Below, piece after piece: positions 15,994-22,418 of a DNA stretch of 45,613 nucleotides. The stretch spans positions 1-45,613 of the forward strand of contig CBEULR010000016.1 of NCBI GenBank assembly GCA_965544035.1, read 5' to 3'. This stretch comes from CBEULR01 sp965544035 (GTDB lineage Bacteria; Bacillota; Desulfotomaculia; Desulfotomaculales; Desulforudaceae). Under the pieces are notes generated by a model, which ran no database searches, was not told the DNA's origin, and was given only the letters and a program-made list of their open reading frames with translations. Each line of letters opens with the position of its first letter. The first letter of the stretch is position 1. A program made the translations under genes and the position numbers.

Positions 15994-16794
15994 ATCGATC
16001 CAACGACCTTAGTCGGCATTGCGGCAGCACTGATATTTGCTCTTCTGGGCTTTATTCTCAAACACGGCCATCTGGCCTCTCTATTTGCACCCGCGGCGAT
16101 TGCCGTTGTCTTCGGATGCACCCTATGCTCGGCAGTGGCGACTCTGACCAAAGCCGAAGTGCCCCGGGTTTTCCGGTGCCTGCGGGTGTTGATCAAAGGC
16201 GATGTCAAGAGCCAGTCCGAAACCATTGAGGAAATCGTGATGCTGGCTGAAAAGGCGCGGCGGGAAGGCTTGCTTTTCCTGGAAAACTACCTGGATAACG
16301 TGGACGACGCCTTTCTGCGCAAAGGTATTCAACTGGTGATCGACGGTGCCGAGCCGGAGGTGGTGCGCGGGGTTCTGGAAACCGAGATCTATGCCATGGA
16401 GGAGCGGCACAAGGTAGCCCAGGACTTCTATGAATCGGCCGGTTCCTACGCGCCGACGATGGGTATCGCCGGGGCGATCATGGGGCTGATTGTCGCCCTC
16501 AGCAGTATTTCCGACCCCGAAACACTGGGGCCGGCGATCGCCGCCGCCTTTGTCGCCACCCTGTATGGTGTCGTTTTTGCCAACTGCGTCTGCTTCCCGA
16601 TCGCCACCAAGCTGAAGAATCTGAGTCAGAAAGAAGTGATGATGCGGCAGCTGATCCTGGAGGGGGTCTCCGCCCTGCAGGCCGGAAACAACCCGATCAT
16701 CATCCGTGAGCGTTTGAACGCCTTCCTGCGGCCCTCCGGACGGCAGACCGACAGCAACGCAACGGCGGAAGAAGCTGAGGAGGATGGCCGGTGA
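15994..16794 (+). CDS. motA: Flagellar motor stator protein MotA (apparent AUC or AUU start)
   Basis: From 15994 the frame encodes 266 residues, the usual MotA length. It has four membrane segments: LVGIAAALIFALLGFIL, LFAPAAIAVVFGCTLCSAVA, APTMGIAGAIMGLIVALSSI with the conserved Pro, and a fourth over AFVATLYGVVFANCVCFPIA. The first ATG/GTG/TTG in frame is GTG 16135, which would delete both N-terminal membrane helices. The frame is open back to a stop at 15958. Upstream candidates are only ATC 15994 (8 nt after GGGGG at 15981-15985; protein then begins xDPTTLVG, like MotA) or ATT 15988. I therefore call a rare start. MotA forms the ion-conducting stator with MotB, whose start overlaps its stop (GTGA). 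Confidence 0.85.
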   Translation: MDPTTLVGIAAALIFALLGFILKHGHLASLFAPAAIAVVFGCTLCSAVATLTKAEVPRVFRCLRVLIKGDVKSQSETIEEIVMLAEKARREGLLFLENYLDNVDDAFLRKGIQLVIDGAEPEVVRGVLETEIYAMEERHKVAQDFYESAGSYAPTMGIAGAIMGLIVALSSISDPETLGPAIAAAFVATLYGVVFANCVCFPIATKLKNLSQKEVMMRQLILEGVSALQAGNNPIIIRERLNAFLRPSGRQTDSNATAEEAEEDGR

Positions 16795-17567
16795 AACGGC
16801 GAGTCAGAACCGAACACAACATCCGTGAGCGGTGGCTGGTTCCTTACTCGGACTTCGTCACCGTGCTTCTCTGCTTTTTTATCGTGATGTACAGCCTCAG
16901 CACGCTGGACGCCGAGAAGTTCGCCGCCCTGGCCCGGGCGCTGCAGCAGGCGTTGGGCGGCGGCGGGAACATTGTGATTGAAGCCCCCATGTCCAGCGTC
17001 GGACCGGATACGATGCAGCCGTTGGCCGGAGAACCCAGTCCTTCGCCAAATGAGCATTTATCGGATTCGATACAGCTGGCCGTCATCGAACAGCAGATTC
17101 GAGAGATGATTAAGGAAAGCGGGATCGAGGCCCAGGTGGAGACGACAACCGAAGAACGCGGGCTGGTAATCAGTATCCAGGATACCGTGCTTTTCGATTC
17201 GGGTTCAGCCGAGCTGACCCCTTTCGCCAGGCAGATTATGGATGAACTTGGACTCATCCTCCTGCAGACCCCGAATTACCTCCGTGTGGAAGGGCACACC
17301 GACAACCGGCCGATAAACACGCCCCGCTTTCCTTCCAACTGGGAACTCTCGGTCGCCCGTTCCACCAGCGTGATCCAGTACCTGATCGCGAGACACAACT
17401 TTCCGCCCGAAAGATTGGGTGCGGCCGGCTACGGCGAATACCGGCCGAAGGCACCGAATGATACCGCAGAGAATCAGCAGCTTAACCGGCGGGTGGACTT
17501 TGTGATCCTGAGCAGCAGGTTCGAGGGCGCGGAACCGGTCTCCTTTGAACACGAACAAGCGGAGTAA
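16791..17567 (+). CDS. motB: Flagellar motor stator protein MotB
   Basis: The protein has 258 residues. One N-terminal membrane helix carries the essential ion-binding aspartate (Asp21 in WLVPYSDFVTVLLCFFIVMY). The C-terminal OmpA-like peptidoglycan-binding domain shows YLRVEGHTDNRPINTPRFPS, NWELSVARSTSV and NRRVDFVIL. It anchors the stator to the cell wall and conducts ions with MotA. The sequence does not decide by eye between proton (MotB) and sodium (MotS/PomB) coupling. It starts at GTG 16791, overlapping the motA stop. Confidence 0.95.
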   Translation: MKRRVRTEHNIRERWLVPYSDFVTVLLCFFIVMYSLSTLDAEKFAALARALQQALGGGGNIVIEAPMSSVGPDTMQPLAGEPSPSPNEHLSDSIQLAVIEQQIREMIKESGIEAQVETTTEERGLVISIQDTVLFDSGSAELTPFARQIMDELGLILLQTPNYLRVEGHTDNRPINTPRFPSNWELSVARSTSVIQYLIARHNFPPERLGAAGYGEYRPKAPNDTAENQQLNRRVDFVILSSRFEGAEPVSFEHEQAE

Positions 17568-17573
17568 ACAGCC

Positions 17574-17602
17574 TTGCATTACGTCCGGCCGTGTGGTAAA
17601 AT
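17574..17602 (+). promoter_or_regulatory. Sigma-A promoter of tRNA-Val
   Basis: TTGCAT (17574-17579), a 17-nt spacer, then TAAAAT (17597-17602), which is 12 nt before the mature tRNA 5' end. It starts right after the motB stop. Confidence 0.8.
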
Positions 17603-17614
17603 GGAGTTTGCAAC

Positions 17615-17689
17615 GGGCGCGTAGCTCAGGGGGAGAGCGCTTGACTCACATTCAAGAGGTCGCAGGTTCAAAACCTGCCGCGCCCACCA
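17615..17689 (+). tRNA. tRNA-Val(CAC)
   Basis: Complete cloverleaf: acceptor GGGCGCG / CGCGCCC with discriminator A and encoded CCA; D stem GCTC/GAGC; anticodon stem CTTGA/TCAAG with loop CTCACAT, giving anticodon CAC (17647-17649); T arm GCAGG-TTCAAAA-CCTGC. It reads GUG valine codons. It has its own promoter and terminator. Confidence 0.96.
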
Positions 17690-17705
17690 TCAGTAAGGTG
17701 ATAAG

Positions 17706-17731
17706 CCCGCCGTTACCGACGGCGGGTTTTT
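17706..17731 (+). terminator. Rho-independent terminator of tRNA-Val
   Basis: An 8-bp GC-rich stem CCCGCCGT / ACGGCGGG (17706-17713, 17719-17726) with loop TACCG, followed by five T residues. It lies 17 nt downstream of the tRNA. Confidence 0.92.
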
Positions 17732-17827
17732 GTTGTTGTGCCTGCGTGCAAATACTCTTGGTTGCAGGAAGATCGGGGCAGGTGTCGAAATTTGCAGCTG
17801 CGGGTTTCGCAGTCTGAAGGATGTGGG

Positions 17828-18862
17828 ATGTTGAACCTTGACCTTAGAGTAGGTATGGCCCACCAGAAGAACCTTCTATTGATAAAGATTCTCTGGGGAT
17901 TCTACTTCTTAAACCTGACAAAATTCTTTTTTGATCGTGAGCCCTCCGTCCCGTCATTGCTGCCGGCGGAAGCAGGATTGTTACTGATTAGTTTACTAAC
18001 CGTCTTCACCCTGGTGAAAAGATATGCCGCCCTGACACCGTACCTTATCGTCCTTTTCTTCTACGCCTACTTCTCGGTGCTGATGTTTTTTTCGCCTTAT
18101 CCGGTGAACTTCGTTTTCGTATGGTTGGGCGTGCTGATAAGCGTCATCTATCAGAACTACCTCATCATCCTTATCGCGTTCGCCTGTTCCACCGGGATTT
18201 CGGTCCACTTTTTCCCCAGGCTGGTGGCATCCTATTCGCCAATGATCAGCCAGAGCGATCTGATTTACCTCATCATGTTCGGCGTGTTCATTTCCGCGTA
18301 TCTGATCCTTGAGATGAAAAACCGCAAGCGGTTGGAAACCCGCATTGAACACCTGGCCTATTACGATCCCCTGACCAACCTTCCCAACCGGACGCTGTTT
18401 CAGCAATTGTCGAAGCAAATGTTGGCCCGGGCCGAGCGTAATCAGAAAAAACTGGCGGTTCTCTTTATCGATTTGGACAACTTTAAGTCTGTGAATGACC
18501 GCTGCGGGCACGAACTGGGCGATGAGCTGTTGAAGACTATCGCCGACCGGATGAAGGCCGAATTACGTGCCGGCGATCTCTTATGCCGCATGGGCGGCGA
18601 CGAGTTCGTCAGCGTCTTGGAGATCAACGCCGAAGAGGAGGCCGCGGCGGCCGCAAAAAGAATTAACGCGGTCGTCTCGCGTCCCCTGTTTCATAATTCC
18701 CAGGAATTCTCTATACGTTCCAGCATCGGTATCAGCATCTACCCGACCGACGACCAAGACATCGAGAGTCTGATCAGAAACGCTGACCGGGCTATGTACC
18801 GGGCCAAGGCTGCCGGGGGAGACAGGTGGGTCTTTTATGAGAACACGGATCGTCATTACTAG
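17828..18862 (+). CDS. Membrane-bound diguanylate cyclase (GGDEF domain)
   Basis: The protein has 344 residues. The N-terminal half has about five or six hydrophobic helices (for example PAEAGLLLISLLTVFTLVKR, YLIILIAFACSTGISVHFF, LIYLIMFGVFISAYLILEM), forming an unclassified membrane sensor. A linker follows, then a GGDEF domain beginning YYDPLTNLPNR, with VLFIDLDNFKSVNDRCGHE, the active-site MGGDEF, and an inhibitory I-site RAGD exactly five residues before GGDEF. It should make cyclic di-GMP from two GTP with product inhibition. It could influence motility in this region, but that is inference. The start is ATG 17828 after GAAGGA; the frame extends to GTG 17738, which would overlap the terminator region. 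Confidence 0.93.
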   Translation: MLNLDLRVGMAHQKNLLLIKILWGFYFLNLTKFFFDREPSVPSLLPAEAGLLLISLLTVFTLVKRYAALTPYLIVLFFYAYFSVLMFFSPYPVNFVFVWLGVLISVIYQNYLIILIAFACSTGISVHFFPRLVASYSPMISQSDLIYLIMFGVFISAYLILEMKNRKRLETRIEHLAYYDPLTNLPNRTLFQQLSKQMLARAERNQKKLAVLFIDLDNFKSVNDRCGHELGDELLKTIADRMKAELRAGDLLCRMGGDEFVSVLEINAEEEAAAAAKRINAVVSRPLFHNSQEFSIRSSIGISIYPTDDQDIESLIRNADRAMYRAKAAGGDRWVFYENTDRHY

Positions 18863-19052
18863 CAGGCTTTCCTAATTGCATTGGCCAGCCGCAAATGACA
18901 ACCAGGCCCAACTCAGACACGCATCGGCGGCAGTTCGGTTGAACCCGTTTTCTCCCATCTCTCCTCTCGTGCCTCAGTGTGGAATTCCCGCCGGCCTCAC
19001 CCCAAACTGGACCCAAATATTAGAAATATGAGGATATTACTTGGCACGAAGA
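18863..19052. other. Non-coding gap before the first cysteine-rich gene
   Basis: No gene is supported. A small palindrome ATATT-AGA-AATAT lies near 19018-19030. The segment directly adjoins the left end of the 769-bp duplicated unit, which starts at ATGCACACATCGA (19053). No clear vegetative promoter is seen. Confidence 0.5.
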
Positions 19053-19129
19053 ATGCACACATCGAAGCCACTCTAAATACCATGTAACAACAGGAGAAAG
19101 AAAATTTGTCAGTCAAAGGAGGGAGCAAC

Positions 19130-19768
19130 ATGGGTTATAAGAGACAGAATAATGGCGTCCAGCCTGGTCCGTGCCCGATAATCGACGGCGTTCCGGTCTG
19201 CCCCCCACCGACCCAAATAGACGTTATCACTGTCACCAGAGTCTTTGACGAGTGTATGAACACGCAGGTGGAAGAGACCGAGATTGTCATAGAAATCGAG
19301 CCCACTCCGGACCTGACTGCACAGTGTGTAGGGGTAACGTTGGTCGGAGAGCCGACCTGCTCGGTCCTAAACGGCAACGTCGTACGCGTAAATGCTGAGC
19401 TCGAAGTTACCACCAGTGTTAACGGAACAACCGGGACGGGAACAATCGACATTGAAAGGTCCTTCATCATGTATCGGGCCGGGGAAGAAGATCTCACAAC
19501 CAATTGCTTTGTATACCCGGAATGCCTGACGTGCTACATCTCTGCAACCGATGAAACATCGGTGACCGTCACCTGCTGCGTGGGTGTAATGGTGCTGCTA
19601 AGACTTCAAGCTGAGGTCCAATTGATGATTCCCAGCTACGGCTATCCGCCTGAACCGGCCGAGTGTGAAGAAGCATTGGGTCAATGCCCCGCGCAGTACA
19701 ATCCGACATGGCCGCCCTACCCGTCCCAGAACGGCAACAACAATAACCAGGGCTGTTGCGGAGACTAG
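19130..19768 (+). CDS. Cysteine-rich protein of unknown function, copy 1
   Basis: The protein has 212 residues and 14 cysteines and no signal peptide. I do not recognise a named family. The N-terminal part is Pro/Cys-rich (PGPCPIIDGVPVCPPP), then DVITVTRVFDEC (31-42), then beta-rich alternating segments with several short Cys clusters (TCC at 148-150), then EVQLMIPSYGYP (162-173), and a Pro/Asn-rich tail ending GCCGD. The same two motifs occur in the C-terminal domain of the neighbouring beta-helix protein (19861-21567) in reverse order. Shine-Dalgarno AGGAGGG lies 6 nt upstream of ATG 19130. A leaderless, Cys-rich, beta-rich character would fit a cytoplasmically assembled structural layer such as spore coat or exosporium; this is inference. 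Identical coding copy at 21718-22356. Confidence 0.88.
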   Translation: MGYKRQNNGVQPGPCPIIDGVPVCPPPTQIDVITVTRVFDECMNTQVEETEIVIEIEPTPDLTAQCVGVTLVGEPTCSVLNGNVVRVNAELEVTTSVNGTTGTGTIDIERSFIMYRAGEEDLTTNCFVYPECLTCYISATDETSVTVTCCVGVMVLLRLQAEVQLMIPSYGYPPEPAECEEALGQCPAQYNPTWPPYPSQNGNNNNQGCCGD

Positions 19769-19780
19769 CAACAGGCTCTC

Positions 19781-19817
19781 AAAAACCGGCTTGGGGGTTT
19801 CCCTCAAGCCGGTTTTT
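19781..19817. terminator. Bidirectional terminator, copy 1
   Basis: A long stem AAAAACCGGCTTG / CAAGCCGGTTTTT (19781-19793 with 19805-19817) with T tracts in both directions. It separates the convergent Cys-rich gene and beta-helix gene, and is part of the duplicated unit. Confidence 0.93.
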
Positions 19818-19860
19818 CTTGCCCGAGACGGACGACCCATTTGATTAGTTGGTCACCACC

Positions 19861-21567
19861 TCAGCCGTCCAACAGCGGGCAGCGTTCGGGAGGTACGGCA
19901 AGGCGTATGTCGATATTTTCCCGGAAACGGCAACGGTCGAATACCTTGCTGGTCGTGATCACATCCACGTATGCAGGCACCGCATCCGGGGGGATCTGAT
20001 TCCCGGCCGCGCCGGATGCAGTGGGACACTGCGGCACGGCGCACTGCGGCGGCGGTAGAGGGTATCCATAGCTGGGTACCATCAACTGAACCTCACTTTC
20101 AATACTCACCACAACAAACAAAAACACACAGATATGAATCCACTGAGACTCCGGAAAAGCGTCACAGGCTGTCTGAGGTAAAATGGAAACCTTCATTTGC
20201 TCCGGATCAGGCGCATACATAACCATAGATTTGCTTAGGAAATAGTAGAAAGGTAAGGTAAACTCCTCCCCGTTGACGTCCACCAGCACACGGCCGTTCA
20301 CTCTAATTCCCACTCTTACCGATGCCTTCCCGTCCCGCATTGGGGTTATAGTCGCCGATTCCAGTGTAACCGGGTCTAGTTCACAGCCCAAGACGGTCGG
20401 TTCAGACAGGCCCGTCAGCCAAGGATCAAACTCCACGTTGTCACTCACCGGATCACCGGTACCGTCCGGGTTGAGCGTTGGATGAAAGGGACCACCGGCG
20501 TTGCCCCACCAGTTGTCTGTAGCATCCACGACTCCGGCTGTACCGTTGAATACTCCCCACGCCTCATTCCCCGAGATGCTGTTAAAGTGTATGGCGGGAT
20601 TGGCGTTTCCAGGGGAATAGTAATAGACATTGCTCACATACACTCCGGCGCGCCCGTTGTTCTGCAGAGTATTTCCGCAGACCATCGGCTCCAAAGGGAA
20701 CGGGTCCGGAGGAATAAACCCCCCGGGACCTTGGGAGAAAAGAAATATGCCGTCCTGATTGCTGTCGGTGATGACGTTGTTGACGATCAATACTTCCTCA
20801 GGTGCCGGGCCGAACGAGGGAGTCCACCCCCAGTGGATGCCGCTCCCGTTGCTGTTTCGAATTATGTTGCCGCTGATTTCCTCCGCCATAGACTGGACGA
20901 TCACAATTCCGCCTGTTTCCTGGGACAAGCCCAATCCATTGTTCGCAATTAAGTTGTTGCGGATAGTGGTATTCACCTGATCCCAGGCCAGGGTGATACC
21001 GCTGTTGTCGTGCCCGTCTATTTCATTATCCTCGATCAACAAACCAGAGTCGCTTCCTTCGGCATATATTCCGTCAATGGCGTTGTTCCGTATGATATTG
21101 CCTATAACCTGACTGGGGCCGTGGGGTCTGAGAAGAATTCCCACCCTATTAAAACCGGTACCCTGTCCATTGTTTTCAATAATGTTGTTTTCAATATGCA
21201 GGGCGGCCCCATTGGCTGTTAGGATGCCCGCATTGGCGTGCCCCCGGATGATGTTGTTTGTGATGACGATATTGGTCAGGTCCGGCCAATCCGCACTACC
21301 GGCCACGATCCCGTGTAGCGTCCCGTTCTGAATGGTAAGCCGAGTTACAGTCACATCACTGGCAATGATATGAATGGTCGGAGCAGCCGCCATACCGGCG
21401 GCATCCACAACGGCCTCCCCGATTGCCGGATCGGGTCCGCTGAGGGTGAGTGGCTTATCGATCACCAGTTGCTCCTGGTACACCCCGGGCGGCACGTTCA
21501 CCGTACTTCCTGGAGGAGCAGCATCGATGGCGTCCTGAATGACAAAAGATGTGGCAGATAAGGTCAT
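19861..21567 (-). CDS. Right-handed beta-helix protein with a C-terminal domain related to the flanking Cys-rich proteins
   Basis: The protein has 568 residues. A NosD/PbH1-type parallel beta-helix covers about residues 8-400, with many NN-I-I-x-x-N rungs such as NIVITNNIIRGHANAGILTA, IENNIIENNGQG and NIIRNNAIDGIYAEG, ending with the common cap ATDNWWGNAGGPF. No signal peptide precedes it. The last 150 or so residues are a different, beta-rich, Cys-containing domain with EVQLMVPSYGYP (492-503) and DVITTSKVFDRC (535-546). Both motifs also occur in the 212-aa flanking protein, but there DVIT comes first. Start ATG 21567 is chosen because GGAGGT lies 9 nt upstream; the frame runs back to 21648. 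Beta-helices of this kind bind or cleave polysaccharides or are structural; no catalytic residues are evident. Confidence 0.85.
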   Translation of the reverse strand: MTLSATSFVIQDAIDAAPPGSTVNVPPGVYQEQLVIDKPLTLSGPDPAIGEAVVDAAGMAAAPTIHIIASDVTVTRLTIQNGTLHGIVAGSADWPDLTNIVITNNIIRGHANAGILTANGAALHIENNIIENNGQGTGFNRVGILLRPHGPSQVIGNIIRNNAIDGIYAEGSDSGLLIEDNEIDGHDNSGITLAWDQVNTTIRNNLIANNGLGLSQETGGIVIVQSMAEEISGNIIRNSNGSGIHWGWTPSFGPAPEEVLIVNNVITDSNQDGIFLFSQGPGGFIPPDPFPLEPMVCGNTLQNNGRAGVYVSNVYYYSPGNANPAIHFNSISGNEAWGVFNGTAGVVDATDNWWGNAGGPFHPTLNPDGTGDPVSDNVEFDPWLTGLSEPTVLGCELDPVTLESATITPMRDGKASVRVGIRVNGRVLVDVNGEEFTLPFYYFLSKSMVMYAPDPEQMKVSILPQTACDAFPESQWIHICVFLFVVVSIESEVQLMVPSYGYPLPPPQCAVPQCPTASGAAGNQIPPDAVPAYVDVITTSKVFDRCRFRENIDIRLAVPPERCPLLDG

Positions 21568-21717
21568 TATTACGGCACCTCCATATCCACATGGTATGCT
21601 AAGGAATATTATGGTGCTACTACAATTTTCTGTAGGATATATGCACACATCGAGGCTGCTTTAAATACCATATAACAACAAGCGAAAGAAAAATTTGTCA
21701 ACAAAGGAGGGAGCAAC
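21568..21717. promoter_or_regulatory. Divergent control region between the beta-helix gene and Cys-rich copy 2
   Basis: The plus side carries the conserved 77-nt leader of the Cys-rich gene (from 21641), including TAAATACCATATAACA. The minus side, read toward the beta-helix gene, contains GCATACCATG about 20 nt before its Shine-Dalgarno, which resembles sporulation sigma-E/K -10 elements (CATAC.../CATANNNTA). I could not find a matching -35 with confidence. No good sigma-A promoter is seen. Confidence 0.35.
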
Positions 21718-22356
21718 ATGGGTTATAAGAGACAGAATAATGGCGTCCAGCCTGGTCCGTGCCCGATAATCGACGGCGTTCCGGTCTGCCCCCCACCGAC
21801 CCAAATAGACGTTATCACTGTCACCAGAGTCTTTGACGAGTGTATGAACACGCAGGTGGAAGAGACCGAGATTGTCATAGAAATCGAGCCCACTCCGGAC
21901 CTGACTGCACAGTGTGTAGGGGTAACGTTGGTCGGAGAGCCGACCTGCTCGGTCCTAAACGGCAACGTCGTACGCGTAAATGCTGAGCTCGAAGTTACCA
22001 CCAGTGTTAACGGAACAACCGGGACGGGAACAATCGACATTGAAAGGTCCTTCATCATGTATCGGGCCGGGGAAGAAGATCTCACAACCAATTGCTTTGT
22101 ATACCCGGAATGCCTGACGTGCTACATCTCTGCAACCGATGAAACATCGGTGACCGTCACCTGCTGCGTGGGTGTAATGGTGCTGCTAAGACTTCAAGCT
22201 GAGGTCCAATTGATGATTCCCAGCTACGGCTATCCGCCTGAACCGGCCGAGTGTGAAGAAGCATTGGGTCAATGCCCCGCGCAGTACAATCCGACATGGC
22301 CGCCCTACCCGTCCCAGAACGGCAACAACAATAACCAGGGCTGTTGCGGAGACTAG
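21718..22356 (+). CDS. Cysteine-rich protein of unknown function, copy 2
   Basis: The protein sequence is identical to the one at 19130-19768 (212 residues, 14 Cys), and the DNA is identical across the coding region and terminator by direct reading. Only the leader differs. It is divergent from the beta-helix gene and convergent with the beta-propeller/coiled-coil gene. Two expressed, identical copies point to recent duplication or ongoing gene conversion and to a need for high protein amounts, as expected for a structural protein. Function is unknown; see copy 1 for motifs. Confidence 0.88.
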   Translation: MGYKRQNNGVQPGPCPIIDGVPVCPPPTQIDVITVTRVFDECMNTQVEETEIVIEIEPTPDLTAQCVGVTLVGEPTCSVLNGNVVRVNAELEVTTSVNGTTGTGTIDIERSFIMYRAGEEDLTTNCFVYPECLTCYISATDETSVTVTCCVGVMVLLRLQAEVQLMIPSYGYPPEPAECEEALGQCPAQYNPTWPPYPSQNGNNNNQGCCGD

Positions 22357-22368
22357 CAACAGGCTCTC

Positions 22369-22405
22369 AAAAACCGGCTTGGGGGTTTCCCTCAAGCCGG
22401 TTTTT
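22369..22405. terminator. Bidirectional terminator, copy 2
   Basis: The same 13-bp stem with flanking A/T tracts as at 19781-19817. It serves the convergent Cys-rich gene and the beta-propeller gene, whose stop codon is at 22419. Confidence 0.93.
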
Positions 22406-22418
22406 CTTGGCTGGTTAT

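Larger units (their letters stand above)
19053..19821 (+). repeat. Duplicated 769-bp unit, copy 1
   Basis: The segment from ATGCACACATCGA to the end of the terminator is repeated at 21641-22409. The coding part and terminator match base for base by eye. The 77-nt leader differs at about nine positions (substitutions plus compensating one-base indels). Copies are in direct orientation and 2588 bp apart. Confidence 0.95.
21641..22409 (+). repeat. Duplicated 769-bp unit, copy 2
   Basis: Second direct copy of 19053-19821 (see that entry). Sequence outside the unit is unrelated on both sides: it abuts the divergent region on the left and the 3' end of the beta-propeller gene on the right. Confidence 0.95.

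Noticed and set aside
16135..16794. Shorter MotA starting at GTG 16135
   Set aside because: It would lack both N-terminal membrane helices of the stator, although the encoding sequence is intact upstream in the same frame.
19053..22409. Duplicated unit as a transposon or insertion sequence
   Set aside because: No transposase, no terminal inverted repeats and no target-site duplication; the repeats are direct copies of an ordinary gene with its leader and terminator.
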